A DNA stretch of 64,000 nucleotides, taken from contig CAJNYU010003536.1 of assembly GCA_905331475.1 (NCBI GenBank), positions 2,206-66,205 on the forward strand. Reading direction: 5' to 3'. The DNA comes from Rotaria socialis (taxonomy: Eukaryota; Rotifera; Eurotatoria; Philodinida; Philodinidae). Made by a program: the position numbers and the translations under genes. The notes below the pieces were generated by a model. That model made no database searches. It was given only the letters and a program-made list of their open reading frames with translations, and was not told the DNA's origin. Positions 22,021 through 34,781 of the stretch are shown in pieces. Positions within the stretch are counted from its first letter, which is position 1; each line of letters starts with the position of its first letter.

Positions 22021-24240
22021 TCACTGTGACTTAAATGTTTCTTGAAGATCTTCTAAACTGAGATTTTTTATCATAGCTGGTTGATTTTCAAAATTATATT
22101 TCGACGATAACGAATCAGTCAGAGCTACGAGCGATTTTGATGTTAAATATCGAACAATATCTAGTTCGGCTTCAGTTATCGGTAGACTCGTACGACGACG
22201 TAGTTTAGTTTCACGACGTGTATTATCGATCGTAAAGTCTGTTGTAGTATTAGTATCGATTGTTAATTGAGTATGAGTTGTTGAAACAGGATGGCAAGTA
22301 GCAAATGCTGAACTACTACGTGCTGGTGATGATTCACATTGAGATCCTGTAGCATATGTACTTAAACGGCACGGTTGAACATCGGTATTGAGTGGAACAG
22401 CAGATTTTATACGAACGTCTAGTAATTTCTTTCAAAGAAAAAAGAAGGATCTTATCATAGAAAGAATCTTTGCTTTGTGCCAAATTAAGATCCTACTTGT
22501 CGAAGTTGTTTTCGTGTCATATTGGCTTGCTCACTAATTTTCTGTTTTGTTAATGTTCGTTCTTCGACTAGCTCATCACATTTTTTCAAATACATATTCC
22601 TAAAATTAGCCAATCATTTTTGATCGTAACATACTCAAATCATTATACCGGAGATCAGCATTTTGTAAATACAATTGATCAAGTCTTCCGGCATAAAGTT
22701 TTTCAATTTCTTTTATTTTCTCATCAAAATTCATACGAAAATCATTTAATTGTCGATTCTAAATAAGAATTGAAATGCAATCTTGTATAAAAAAAAAAGC
22801 AAAGCATTCATACCGTTTCAGTATATCGAATTTCAAGATCTTTTAATTGTGCAAACAAATTTGTTGCACGTTCTTGCGTATCATCAAGTTCAAGTTTAGT
22901 TGATGTTAATTCTTTCGTCAGCGTTTCAATACGTGTACGATCAAAAGCTGAATCTGCAAAAGTCTTATGAATAGCCTAGAAAACAATAGATACGAATAAA
23001 CATTTTCTATGTTGATATTAAATTACATCGATTTCTTTTTGATGTTGTTTTCGTATATTTTCAATTTCCATTTTTTGTCTTGCGCCAACACTTTTTCTTT
23101 CTCTAACTATAGCATCATTTATCTTTGCATTCATTTCTTCTTCTTTTTTTCGTAAGTCTTTTTTCATTTCATCTAGCGATTCGTCTATTTTACTTTGAAG
23201 TTTGTCTGAATTTTCTTTATCAAGGCTGATCTATGAGAAAAGAAAATTTTTATTTTAATCGAAACAAAATACTATTTTCGATTTACTTTATAGGAATGAA
23301 ATGAGCATTTTAGAAATTCAATTTCATTTTTTAAGATTTGCTCACGTTTATCACTTTGAGATTTTTCTTCTTGTAGTGCTTTAGAATTAGCGTTCTGTTG
23401 TTCTTCAAAGTCCTTCTCATGATCGAGCATTTTTCTATGAAGTAATTCTTGAAATTGTTTATTTTGATGTTGTAATTGAGTGGTAAGAGTTTCTTCGCCC
23501 TTAATGGATAGGTTTCTTATTCGTTTCTTTTTACCAATAAAAATAATCAAAGATCTAATACTTTAACTCGTGTTTGTCTATGATTGAGTCGTTCTTCGGC
23601 TAATTGTAATACTAAATCATCAATTTGTTCAATTAAATGATCGATATGTGCTTGAACAGCTGGCGGAAGTGAAGAACGTCTAGATTAAGAAAAATAAATG
23701 AAGCCTATTGAAATATAAAAAGACAGTTATACTGAGAATTTTCATCGGATTTATTTTCTTCATCAGTTATGTTAAAAAATTCTTCACTAATGAGTGCATC
23801 AATATTTTGTTTATTTTTTTTCACAGTAAGTCCTTGTCGACTGTATATTTGTCGTTTTTCACCCTGAAAAATAAAATTTACAAGTAAAAAAGACTCTTTT
23901 GTATTAAGTCTATTAACATACATCAAAGAACCGTTGCCAAGGTTCAGGCTTAAGCTTTTTTAATGGCAGATTACATGGGAAAATATGATTTGAACATGAA
24001 CTGCCAAGATTCAATCGATGAACAGAAGCTGATGAACTAAATAAACAATCTTATAGAATTATCTATTGTTAACATACAATTAATTAACCTGATATTTGAT
24101 CTAAGTTGACCCAATGGAGTTCGTGTCGTAGATCGTCCATTACTGGATAATCTTAATAAGTAGAAATCTTTGTTTTCTTTATTTTTAATAAAAAAAGGCC
24201 AATAGTCATACAAGGGTAAAGCAGCTCGGTGATTCTTCAT
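22021..24240 (-). CDS. Ten-exon coiled-coil protein, unknown (580 aa)
   Basis: Exons: 24089..24240, 23922..24036, 23733..23863, 23562..23679, 23287..23526, 23027..23230, 22814..22975, 22649..22758, 22497..22599, 22021..22428. All phases agree and total 580 codons plus TGA; introns are 35-90 nt (the 35-nt one, 23527..23561, is the least sure). The N-terminus is basic (MKNHRAALPLYDYWPFF). Residues about 145-430 are an almost unbroken coiled coil rich in E/K/Q/L (for example LPPAVQAHIDHLIEQIDDLV). The last 136 residues are Ser/Thr-rich with an RRETKLRRRTSLP patch. Such proteins are common in centrosomes and cilia, but I cannot name a family. Confidence 0.78.
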
Positions 24241-26717
24241 TTATATATTTCTTAGACGAATGAATGATGAAAAAATAAGTCCACACTCAAGTACAAGTGC
24301 TTCCTTACGTCTTTTTCTCTATCGACGATAAATGTTTTATAGACAAACGTTAAGAAAAACAAGCAGAGAAAGAACTCGACTTGCAGAACAGAATTAAATA
24401 GTTGTGATTAGAAAAGACGTAAGAAAAATAGATCAGTGTAAAGCAATAAGACATGTCAATAAAAACTTTAAAAAAGACACAATATTTTTTTTTGCATATG
24501 TAAATAGTTGAAAAAAAATGACATGCTGTATAAGCCATAGAAATATCTGCTTAAATTTTGCATCGATCTAGATTTGACTATCGACTGAAATTCTAAAATC
24601 ACACCTAGGCTGTTTGCTTAGGATACAGAGAATAAACAGTTTTTCTCAACACGATTTACATTGCGTAACCATGGTAGCACAATTAATTTTTTTCATAGTT
24701 CGATCATTGATTTGCAACTAAACGAATCTTAGAGAATTTTTTACTCTTGTGCAAGTTTGTTGTTCTTTTTTCTCATTATAAAATCAGTCAACTGCTCAAA
24801 GTCAATAAAGATTCATTCGAGTTTATACGAGGATTCATCATTAAACAGTATCGGGTTCAATATAAAATGTTGCCTTAAACAAATACCTGCTGTTTCGATC
24901 GATAGAAAGTCGGTACGTTGATGCGACAGACATTTTTCATTCTGTCATTTTTGAAAAATGTAATATTTTATTTTTGTTTCAATCTGTTTTCAATAGTTGG
25001 ACAAAATGAGAACCAATAAAAAAAAGCAACTTAGACTTCACGGCACGGGTCACCGGCGATTTGGTGGCACTCTCGCAGACGACTATTATGCCGAAAACAA
25101 CAATCAATATGAGCGTATCACTAACCTACAAATAAGCCGCTTCGCTATTATAATTTTACATGAAATTATATCTATCGAGTAACATTAAACCTACGATTCT
25201 GTAGTAACAAATATAACTGCATAGGGTGAAATATGAGCTGAACTACAACAACAATTTCACTATTAAGAAATTGTTAACCAGCAATACTACCGAAAGCCCT
25301 ATCAAATAAGATATGAGTCCATAGAAACTATCATCATCATCACAACACTATTTATTTAGTTAACAAAAGTGAAAAATATTTACAACAGAACTCCCGATAA
25401 GTAAATAAATGCAAATATCACCATTTTTAATCCAAATTTCAACGTGTTTGAATTTTTGAATACAATTTCTTATGTTTGATAATTATTAAATATCAATGAT
25501 CATTGAAACTGTTTGTCATTTTAAAACAAAAATATTTTTTCAACTGTAATAATAAATGTATTATTTTGATTAAAATTAATTCAAGTGAAATAAAAACGAT
25601 GAAAAAAGTAGAGATCTTTGCAACATTTCAATAATAAAAAATTTGTTAACTAATAGATAGATCACTAAATTATTCAACAAAAATAATGATAGAAAAATTT
25701 TGCAGAGTTGAACACAGATTCTGAACATGGGCACTCTCAAAATGAATGGTGAGGCATAGAAAGCGACTGAATCATGTTTCTATTTTTTTTGGTAACTTTT
25801 GTTTCAGTGTTGTAAAAATGTTGATTAGAGTTAAATCTCACCTGCTGTTACTTGTTTGCATCATGTTTAGAAATTTTCAATAACTACGTTTGGATTGTAG
25901 ACGCATTTTTTCAGGAATGAGGGATTACACACCGTTCATAAACAGAGCTTAGACCGGAAAGTTTTGTGGAAAATTAACGATCAGGATATCCGTTCGTAGG
26001 AAAATATTTGCGCATTCTAATAATGCATTAGTTGAGCATTTTTACTGCAGTCTCAAATGTTTCATTGTGAACGTAAACTTCACACACAATTTACTTTCAG
26101 ATCGTGAGAAATTCCGTTCATCAGTCAAAATTTAAACAAAAACAGTATTGACCTCATGGTTGACTTATTCTGTAGGCATGTATTTGTACTCATTTTTTTC
26201 TATGAGAATAGAGTAATCTTTTGAATAATTATACTTATTAATCCTCCTCTTGTTTGTCTATCTTTTCGTTGTACATATGCACGTAGATTAGTCACTATGA
26301 AACGTTGTTATCGAACATGAAGCTTTGTGATATGTTTATAAAATAGTTTCTGTTTTACTAATATGCAGCAATCAATCAAGAATAAGACGGATGTTCATCA
26401 TTTTCAATAAAGAATATACTCAATCTCTTAAACAAGTTCTGCTGTTGATACGCAGCTAAATGTATAGTTGCAAACGATATAAATTTCACGCATCAAAGAG
26501 TATTGTATACTCGAAGAAAGGAATCTAACTCTTTTTTTTATGAAAATTCGATAGTACTAAGCATTCTCAAATATTTAGAAATAAAATATTTCCATGTAAA
26601 TTAGTATTATTGATAGCTATTATTGTTTCTACGAATATTCATTTGAGCAATCGTGAAATCTTTGCGGGTACGATTAGTAGCAACACAATTTCAACTGCAA
26701 ACTTGCTAATATTTTAA
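24241..26717. other. Long AT-rich gap
   Basis: No gene I can support. A 61-codon open stretch at 24997..25182 has no splice context or recognisable motif. Confidence 0.4.
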
Positions 26718-27272
26718 TCTTGAAAGTGCAAAAAAGGATATATTGGCAACAGGTAAAGATTTCGAAGATCGACTTATTTCTGGTGATATAACAAAGGTTC
26801 CTCATCTCGGTTCACTCAAATTTGCAACCAATATTAATTATTGATCAATTTGTGTCAGATGCAACAAAAATTATCAATGCAATTCGAGATGTTGTATCCA
26901 ATATGTTTACACTATAGAAACATATCACCCATGATTTAACAAAAACCATTGTGAATCTCGAGATTTTTTCATCAGCATCTGGAAAAAAATCTGATTGAAA
27001 CGTATGGTGACTTTCGATTCATATTGCACTCGGAATCGATTAGATTTAAGCATGTGATCAATGCCATTGTGGAATCAATCTCCATTAAAAGTACAACTAC
27101 ACTATTGCAACGCACACAAGATGAGATCGTAATAAATATTGATGCTTTAACACATTTATTACATATTCAACAATTATTCCACGATTTAATGTGAGCCGTA
27201 GCAGATAGAAGTACTGAACTTGTCGCTCCAGTAGTTTCATTATTATCGAATGTTTTTCGTCAATTAAATTGA
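26718..27272 (+). pseudogene. Broken protein-coding remnant
   Basis: Coding-like segments continue from one to the next only by changing frame. They read DFEDRLISGDITKVPHLGS, then DATKIINAIRDVVSNMFTL, then HDLTKTIVNLEIFSSASG, then INAIVESISIKSTTTLLQRT, with an internal TGA and a final segment ending VVSLLSNVFRQLN. At least three stops or frameshifts interrupt it. Composition suggests a helical, perhaps vesicle- or cytoskeleton-related protein, but I do not recognise it. Confidence 0.5.
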
Positions 27273-28479
27273 GTTGAATACTTTTTCATCTCTCTTCTAA
27301 TTTGCTACTTGTATTTCTTAAATCGTTTTTTGCCAATCCTATTCTAATTGTATGACCACACTGTAAACCAATGCCCTCTGATGTCGCATGATGTCACTGA
27401 TATCATCCAATATTTATCTATTTGTATAACGAATGTTCTACGTTTCCTTTTTGCATTGTTGACACATGGCTCAGCCAGTCAGTCAATCAGCCAGCCAGTT
27501 GGTATCCTTTGATCAATAGAAATTAGGTTGTAGTTAGATTACTATACACTTTATTATTTGTTAGAATTTTAACAGGTAATTTTTGTCATTGACTTGTACT
27601 TTCAATAATATTTAAATAGCAAGATCATTGACTTAGTTTCGAGTAAGATGTATCGAAATATGAAGAGTTATTAAACAATTGAGATCTGCATTATGTTTTC
27701 TAGAGTAGCCGTTCGATTTAACGAAAAATCCTATCAAAATTTATTTGTCAAACTTCAGGACTTATTAATGTAGAATTTTAGCAAACCTACAGTCGAACGA
27801 AAAGATTGGCTAGTGCCATTTTAAAATTATTATACAGTGAAAGTAGATATGATATAACCGATTATTAGTCACTAGATGATAAAATAATTCATTTTAGTTT
27901 AAATTTCTTATGGGTAATTAAAGCAACGATCATGATGACACGGCACAAATTCTGATATGTATACAAAACGAACAGATAATGCCATTAGTTGTTTGTTTTT
28001 TTAATCATACGTATGCATTTTTCTGTAATGTCCTTCGGTAATTCCTATCAACAAAATGGCGGATCTGAATCATTGTCAATGACTCAATATTGTATGACGA
28101 ACAGACCGGTGACTATAGGAGACATCTAGATGTTTCTTTATATTATATGATTAAGTGATGTATATATTTTCACGAAAACAACTTTCACATTCGTTTCATT
28201 CGACAAAAAATAGTATTGACAAACAAGTAGGTGCTCGATAAATCTCTTGCGTTTCTTATCATCATTTTATATTCTCAGAGTGAAATCATTACTTTTAGCG
28301 CCAAATCCATAGTATGAAAAACTACCTACTATTTTCAGATTTTAATTATCGACGTAATATTTATTATGCAACTTTCCCATAGTTGAACATTTGCGTGCTC
28401 TAAAAATATTACTTAATGCCAGAAATTTTTTCAATTTTAGATAACATTAAATATCTAAACTTGCAATAGACAAAAACAA
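27273..28479. other. Intergenic, nothing recognised
   Basis: A short CAGCCAGTCAGTCAATCAGCC run near 27471-27500 is the only notable feature. Confidence 0.35.
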
Positions 28480-30578
28480 ATGCATATATCAATAGCAAAA
28501 TTTGGTGGCTCTGAAAATGTGCTAACAGTTGAAATTGCATCCGATCTTTCATTAAAAGATTTAAAAGCTGTTATTGAAGCTGAATCTGACTTTGCTATCA
28601 AAGCTGAGGAAATGAGTCTATATTTTGAAGGTAAAATTTACAGCAAGAACATTTCTTTTTCTAAAACTATTAATTTAATTTTGTTTTCAAGGTAAACTAC
28701 TTGGCGACGATAATCAAACGCTTGCACAATGTAAATTCAATGATTATGATTTACTTACTTGTCAACGAGCATCAGGTATTTTATTTTCGATATGTTTTGG
28801 GAGGATGTATTCAGATAAAATGAGTCCTAACGTATATAGGTCTCGAGTTAGTTAATGTGAAATTTCAGATTTCTTTTGTGTATATTTAGCTAATCATGGT
28901 TTAAGACCAGAGCCAGCAGCTACGTCACGTCGAAACATGAACCGTATGTGTTTGATCTCTGTTGAAAAAGAAAATTTTATTTAAAAATCGATATGTGGTT
29001 TTTGTAGCACGTGATCCTCGTCAACTTTTTGAAATGATTCGTAGTAATCCTGAAATGCTTCAACAAATTCGCCAAAATTCTCCACAATTAGTCGATGCTG
29101 TTCAGCGCGGTGATTTCAGTACGAGAATAAAAATTCAATGTTTTTTCTTCTAATCATCTAATTGCAGATAGATTTATGGAACATATAGCCGCTGGATCAC
29201 CTGAAATGCAACAACGAATGGAACTTGATCGACTTGCTAGTCTTGATCCATTCGATCCTGAAGTGCAACGACGCATTCATGAAATTATCAAGTAAGAAAA
29301 TAATTTATAACGAGCTTTATCTTTCGAATATTGTATTTCAGTATGCAAAATGTTCAAGAAAATATGGAGCACGCTGTGGAACACGCTCCTGAAGTCTTCG
29401 GTCATGTGATTATGCTTTATATTGTATGAAGGACATGAAGTCGAAGTTTTTCTTAATTTTTCATATGGTTTATTTAGAATTGTAAAGTAAATGGTCATCT
29501 TGTTAAAGCTTTTGTTGATTCAGGAGCTCAAATGACAATTATGAGTAAAGCATGTGCTGAACGTTGTGGAATAATGCGTCTTGTTGATCGACGTTTCAGT
29601 GGCATTGCAAAAGGTGTCGGAACACAAAAAATTCTTGGACGTATTCATCTTGGTTTGTTTTTATTTTCTCTGTAGTTTTTCTTTTTCTAAGTTTTTTTAA
29701 ATTTATTTTAGCCCAACTTGAAATCGAAAAAAATTATTTTGCAACATCATTATCTGTGCTCGAAGATCAGCCAATGGATATGTTATTAGGACTCGATATG
29801 CTTAGGCGTCACCAAGTAATTATTTACAAGGATATATATATTATTTTTGTTAAATTTATTTTTAGTGTGTTCTTGATTTACATAAAAATACCCTTCGCAT
29901 TGGTAATGCTGTTGAGACAAATTTTCTTTCTGAATCTGAATTACCAATACATGCAAAACTATCGGGCAATACACCCGATATTGAGGATGATATTTCCAAT
30001 TCAACAAGTAAATATTCCAATTTTACTTTTCAATAAATCTATTTGTTGAGATGGAATAAAATTTGAAAAGATTCATTACTTATCATTCGACTTTTTCTTC
30101 AGAAAAAGAAATATTTCAATATTTATGTGAACGTAGAAAGCGTTTCAATGACAGTTCATAATCATAATATTGTGTTTTCGTCTTAGACTCTCCAAAAGAG
30201 ACGACGAAAAGAATTCGATGCAAGTAGTTTGCTATTTATTTGTAATGTTTTTTTCACTGTAATTAGTCTTTCTTGTATAACATGAGTTACTATTATATAG
30301 CTTAATTTAATTAAAGAATGATTTAGCAAATAATCGCATTGTTTTGTTTTCTTTCATTCTTTTTAGCTGAGAATAATTCTCAAACACGAATGGAAGTATC
30401 AACGACAGCAAGTTCAACACCAGCTCCTTTCCCAGAAGATTCAATTAAGCATATAACAAAGGGTGGTTTTACACGAGAACAAGCAATAGAAGAATTAAAA
30501 TCAGCAAATGGTGATGCAACTAAAGCACTTGTTTCATTGATGACGAAATCATTATCGATACCTAAAAGAAAACGTTAA
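28480..30578 (+). CDS. DDI1: DDI1/DDI2 homologue (UBL, retroviral-like protease, UBA)
   Basis: Ten exons join in frame: 28480..28630, 28692..28775, 28890..28943, 29008..29118, 29168..29291, 29342..29423, 29478..29652, 29712..29815, 29866..30007, 30367..30578; 412 aa, normal for the family. Residues 1-75 are a ubiquitin-like domain. Residues about 100-175 are the helical domain ([20 protein letters not shown]). Residues about 205-310 are the retroviral-type aspartyl protease with the active-site [11 protein letters not shown]. Residues about 370-405 are a UBA domain ([20 protein letters not shown]), ending with a basic KRKR. DDI proteins shuttle ubiquitinated clients to the proteasome, and DDI2 cleaves NRF1/NFE2L1. 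The last intron is 359 nt; the others are 45-114 nt. All key motifs look intact. Confidence 0.95.
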
Positions 30579-30885
30579 TTGTAATTTTTTATATGTATAT
30601 TTCAAAGCATACGTTTTTAATCAAATCCAGAAATGGATTCATATCACTTTTTTTTGTCTTATGCTTTAAGCAATTTTTATATCGGGATCAATGAACTTGT
30701 TCATCATACGCCTATATTAAATATATACGGGATAAAGGAAAATTATTATTCTTGTTAATGATTATGACTCGAGAAAAATGAAACTATGAAAGATTTATAT
30801 TCAAAGTACTGCTATCTTCTGAATCTTTGGATCGTGATGTTAAAGATTAATATACTGTTTCACTCTCATCTATGTTGCATATGTC

Positions 30886-30958
30886 GGCCTTGTGGCCTAA
30901 TGGTTAAGGCGTCTGACTTCGAATCAGAAGATTGCAGGTTCGACTCCTGCCAGGGTCG
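30886..30958 (+). tRNA. tRNA-Arg(TCG)
   Basis: Full cloverleaf of 73 nt. The acceptor GGCCTTG pairs with CAGGGTC (with G-U wobbles) and the discriminator base is G. The D-arm contains TGGCCTAATGG, the anticodon stem TCTGA/TCAGA closes the loop CTTCGAA (anticodon TCG), and the T-arm GCAGG-TTCGACT-CCTGC is perfect. There is no intron. A T-run five bases downstream (TATTTTTT) can serve as the Pol III terminator. Confidence 0.95.
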
Positions 30959-31924
30959 GTCGATATTTTTTCATCTTTTTTTTTGTATCTTTGATACAAT
31001 TACAAATTCTTTCACAGATTAATCCATCATATAGATGATCGGCCTTCTTTTTTTTTCGCAACAAAAATACTATGAAGAAGATCACGAATTATGCAGATTG
31101 ATTGTTAATATATTTGATATTTTGAAAAAAAAATAAATGAAATATCTAACAGTTAAATACATATATTTTATCCATATAGGAAAGTTAAAAATGATTATTC
31201 TATTTCATAGATTTTATTATTTGAGCTTTACAAAAAAAAAATTCGATCCGTTTATTTTTATATATTATGAGATGAAATGTTAGATATTTTATTCGAAAAA
31301 TGTGTTATAAAAATTTATAAACTCCTCACCAAATATATTTGTAGTTTCGATTGCATTTTCTTCCCAAAAGCCTAACAGTAATTCGACACTATTCATTTTG
31401 ATTTTCAGATCGAACGATTTCAATAATAATTGGTAATGGGCATTTGCCAAGAGTAAAAATATGTTCAATAAAAATTTTATTTTGCTTAACTGATTATTCG
31501 TTGTCTTCATTTAATGGTAAATAAGCACAAGTAGACGAAGTGAAATCCCTTTGGAATCTTCTCCTTTGGAATCTACTCCTTTGGAGAAAGAGAACGCGCT
31601 AAAAAATGGTATTTGCTGAAACACTATGTAAAGAATTCTTAATTGTTATTGCTGAATAAAATTATTTGTTGGTTTCATTGTTATTTTGAAGTACAATAGA
31701 GTAATACTCATTGAATATTATGGCTTACCTTACAATCGTTCGAGAACGTTCTTTTATTCAGAACTACGATGTTCTATCAGGCACAGTTGAATACATTCCT
31801 ATTTCAGACTTTTTTTTGTTTGAATTCATTTGATCAGCAACCGTATAGACCCACATTGTTTTGTTAATTGCTTCATTTATCAGCATTTCATTTTCTCAGT
31901 CCCATGATGTTGAAAGTTCGCTCA
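30959..31924. other. Intergenic, nothing recognised
   Basis: AT-rich with short direct repeats (TCTCCTTTGGAATCTACTCC near 31558-31580). No gene supported. Confidence 0.35.
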
Positions 31925-32956
31925 TTTTCACCAGATTCGTATACGATAACCATCTTCTCCTATAAAGTAACTGAATAGAAAGATATATTATAGTATAAAA
32001 ATTACGCCATTACGTATTATTAATTACTTGATTTAGGTTGATACTCTAACCGTGTAGTTCTTTCTGGATCATGTTCATACCAACATTTTGTTTTATCGTA
32101 TGTAACTGGTTCAAAACATCATGTATGTTTCATCTCGCAACCAATTCAATATGAACAACTTTGTACTTTTTCGAAATTTTTACATAATTTAAATATCTTC
32201 AATGATACTTTCATAATTTCAAAATGAACGCAAAAATCGTGCAAGTCGAAACTATTTTTCTGTAGCCAATTTTCTTGTCGAATGCTCATCTCCGATCTCA
32301 CTTATCCAAGTTTCGACTTCTACACGATCATTCAATTCAGTGCTTGGTTGTACAAGAATATTAGTCATGTCCAATTCGAAACTTCTCGATAAATCTTCAC
32401 CAATAACATTTGCTAGTGTATTCAGGTTCATCCGAAATGAAAACGGTACCGAAATACATACTAAGGTACGCGCTTCTTTTGTACAGTGCATTATACGCTA
32501 CGAAGAAATACTTACGTCTATCATTTGGCACTCGTAATTTTTCAAGAATGAATAGAAATCCTTCAAATCGATGTTGCTTTTTTGTCTAGCACGATTCGAT
32601 CAATGGTATCATAGCTACGATATAAATGAAAATAATTTTGCTTACTCGTCTAATATGAAGTATGGTTCATTATTGTTCAAATATTGTTGATTAGGAAACA
32701 TTCTGTTAACAGATTGAGATTTTCTACCACGAATGACTGTAACCAAAATCAGAAGAATGCTTCTCGGAAAATTTCTACAGAGTAAAAATGTAATATTTAT
32801 CATAATCATCAAGTTAAAAATCAAGATGTATGTTGTAGACAGCAGAATAGTAAGTATTTCGGTATATGCATCGTGATCTGTAATCAGTATCTCGAAGTAC
32901 GTGTTAAAAATTGGCGACGAATCTGAGTAGTTAGTTTCAGTTGAACTGGGGGCCAA
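31925..32956 (-). pseudogene. Frameshifted membrane-protein gene remnant
   Basis: Minus-strand exons 32646..32956, 32516..32614 and about 32475 downward have good splice sites (GTAAGC/TCGTAG; GTAAGT/AAAAG). The first exon has one strong membrane helix (about LSTTYILIFNLMIMINITFL). In the second exon the frame changes within the run of six A's at 32593-32598 (YDTIDRIVLDKK, then QHRFEGFLFILEKLRVPNDR). Downstream segments (FSFRMNLNTLANVIGEDLSR; FDLHDFCVHFEIMK; PVTYDKTKCWYEHDPERTTR; GEDGYRIRIW) lie in different frames without clean joins. It is probably a decayed gene, but a homopolymer sequencing error could explain the first break. Family not recognised. Confidence 0.5.
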
Positions 32957-33454
32957 ATGTGTAAATTCTCTTTGCTCTCAAATGAACACACTCGAATATA
33001 AATCACTATATCATTTTTATTTGAGTTAATGTAGAAAAGAAAATGAAAATTATCATTGATATTGCTATTAATCGCGTGTTACAAGTATTATTTCACTGGT
33101 GATTGAATTGAACCAATGCTTCATAAATTAATAACAATAGTATTTGCGTTTACTTCTCTATTACAAAAAATACTCTTGAATCGAAAAATCTGTTTGTACA
33201 TTTGCAAATAATTTTTTTATAATAATGTTGCCTTTAAAAAGTATTGACAAGAGAACATTTTTGGAAAAACTCTATGATTTATCACTAGTTTATCGCATTT
33301 CAGACTTAAGATTATCCAGTCTAATATTACTTGGCGATCAAAACAGAAATCTAGCAGCACATCCATTGTTACAGTAGTCCATATGTTGACTTTTTCTTAT
33401 TATTGATGAAACACTTCCATATTTTATGTAAAAGAAGAATAACTTGTGCTTAAT

Positions 33455-33572
33455 TCATGAGATGCCTAGTTCGAATTCGAATATAAATGGACACCCAACT
33501 GCATGGTATCGATTCGAAAATAATTGACGCGGCGACTAAGGGGTAACTGTGGGTGAAGGGTATATATGTATT
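33455..33572. repeat. Outer part of left long inverted arm
   Basis: Starts TCATGAGATGCCTAG and includes AATATAAATGGACACCCAACT. It matches the reverse complement of 38512..38572 closely, then more weakly across GGGGTAACTGTGGGTG. The arm resumes after the hAT insertion at 34674..34781. About 180 bp present in the right arm are missing here. Confidence 0.75.
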
Positions 33573-33580
33573 CATATGTC

Positions 33581-34665
33581 CAGTGATTTATCTACCGTAT
33601 GGGCAGGGTAGGCGCCGCCCACCCGAAAATAAACAGTTGATTTCATAAAAGTAACGGGTGGCCTTTAAAGAATGGTGGTCTCATTATTTACCCAATATCG
33701 TTTTTGCTCTTCATTGATTTGAACTGAACATTTTCCCAAAAGATTGAGCATTCAATTCTCTATAAACTCATATGTAAAAGATTTTTTAAAACTACAAAAC
33801 GGCTAAGTACTAAAACGAAGAAAAAAGGTTAAAAAATCTTCAACTTTCAAGCTCAACATACATTAACATTTGGAGTATGTTTCGACAATTTATACACAGG
33901 CTTAAGTTACGGGAGAAACATTTTCTGGTATTTTCAAGTACGCTCTTTTCAATGTATTTGAAAAACATTTCTTTAAGAGTGGTAATCGCCTGTTAAATCG
34001 ATATTTTCTGAAAACTCGTCCATAACGCCTTAATTTTGGTTTACAAGAAAGTATACTGCAAACGAAACTTTGCATCACTCGAACAAGTGTACAGGAGTGT
34101 AGTCGAGTATATTGGCTTTCAAAGAAAAAGAAATCGTCAAAAAATAACACTTTTTAAGTGAATGGCATGCGCTTTAGTGCAAGCATCAAAAACATGACAC
34201 CACATTTGTGTTTTTTAGAACAAACAAAAGAACTGATGCAGAATTTTTTACTCATTTTGTAATGAAACAAAATTCGAAGACATGAATCTTGCCCAAAATC
34301 TGATGCTCTTTAACATGATAGGCTGAGTTTTTTTTGTAGATCCTCACATGGAACGCTAATTAAAAAAAAGCGGATTTAGTGCTTGAAAGTTGGAGATTTT
34401 TTGACCTTTTTTCTTCGTTTTAGTACTTAGCCATTTTGTAGTTTAAAATATTTTTTACACATGAGTTTGTAGAGAATTGAATGCTCAACCTTCTGGGAAA
34501 ATGTTCAGTTCAAATCAATGTAGAGCAAAAACGATATTAAGTAAATAATTAGACCGCCATTCTTTAAGGGCCACCCGTTACTATGCGATAACAAATTTTC
34601 TAGCCAGCAGCCCCTCCAAAAATTTCAACCGCCCACCCGAAAAATAAAATCTAGTTAAAACACTG
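33581..34665. mobile_element. Non-autonomous hAT-type element (1,085 bp)
   Basis: Both ends are flanked by the 8-bp duplication CATATGTC (33573-33580 and 34666-34673). The termini are CAGTGATTTA and, read inward on the other strand, CAGTGTTTTA, the CAGTG-type ends of hAT elements. The flanking sequence matches the uninterrupted partner arm at 38158..38572, so the empty site is known. Inside, 33651..33852 and 34380..34581 are about 200-bp inverted arms. A CCGCCCACCCGAAAA block sits in direct orientation outside each arm (33616 and 34630). There is no transposase frame, so it needs a transposase supplied in trans. Confidence 0.85.
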
Positions 34666-34781
34666 CATATGTCGCATATATAGAAAAGTTAAACTAAGAC
34701 TAAATCTATTCCTAGATTTAGTTTTAGTTTAACTTTTTCTTTTCTCCATTTATATTCGAACTCGAATTAGACAGCTACTCG
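34666..34781. repeat. Inner part of left long inverted arm
   Basis: Continues the left arm after the hAT element. It contains the internal palindrome AAAACTAAATCT / TAGATTTAGTTTT and ends CAGCTACTCG. The reverse complement of 38158..38275 matches almost base for base. Confidence 0.8.

Noticed and set aside
33902..34150. 82-codon minus-strand frame inside the hAT element
   Set aside because: Much too short for a transposase and without any hAT dimerisation or catalytic motif.
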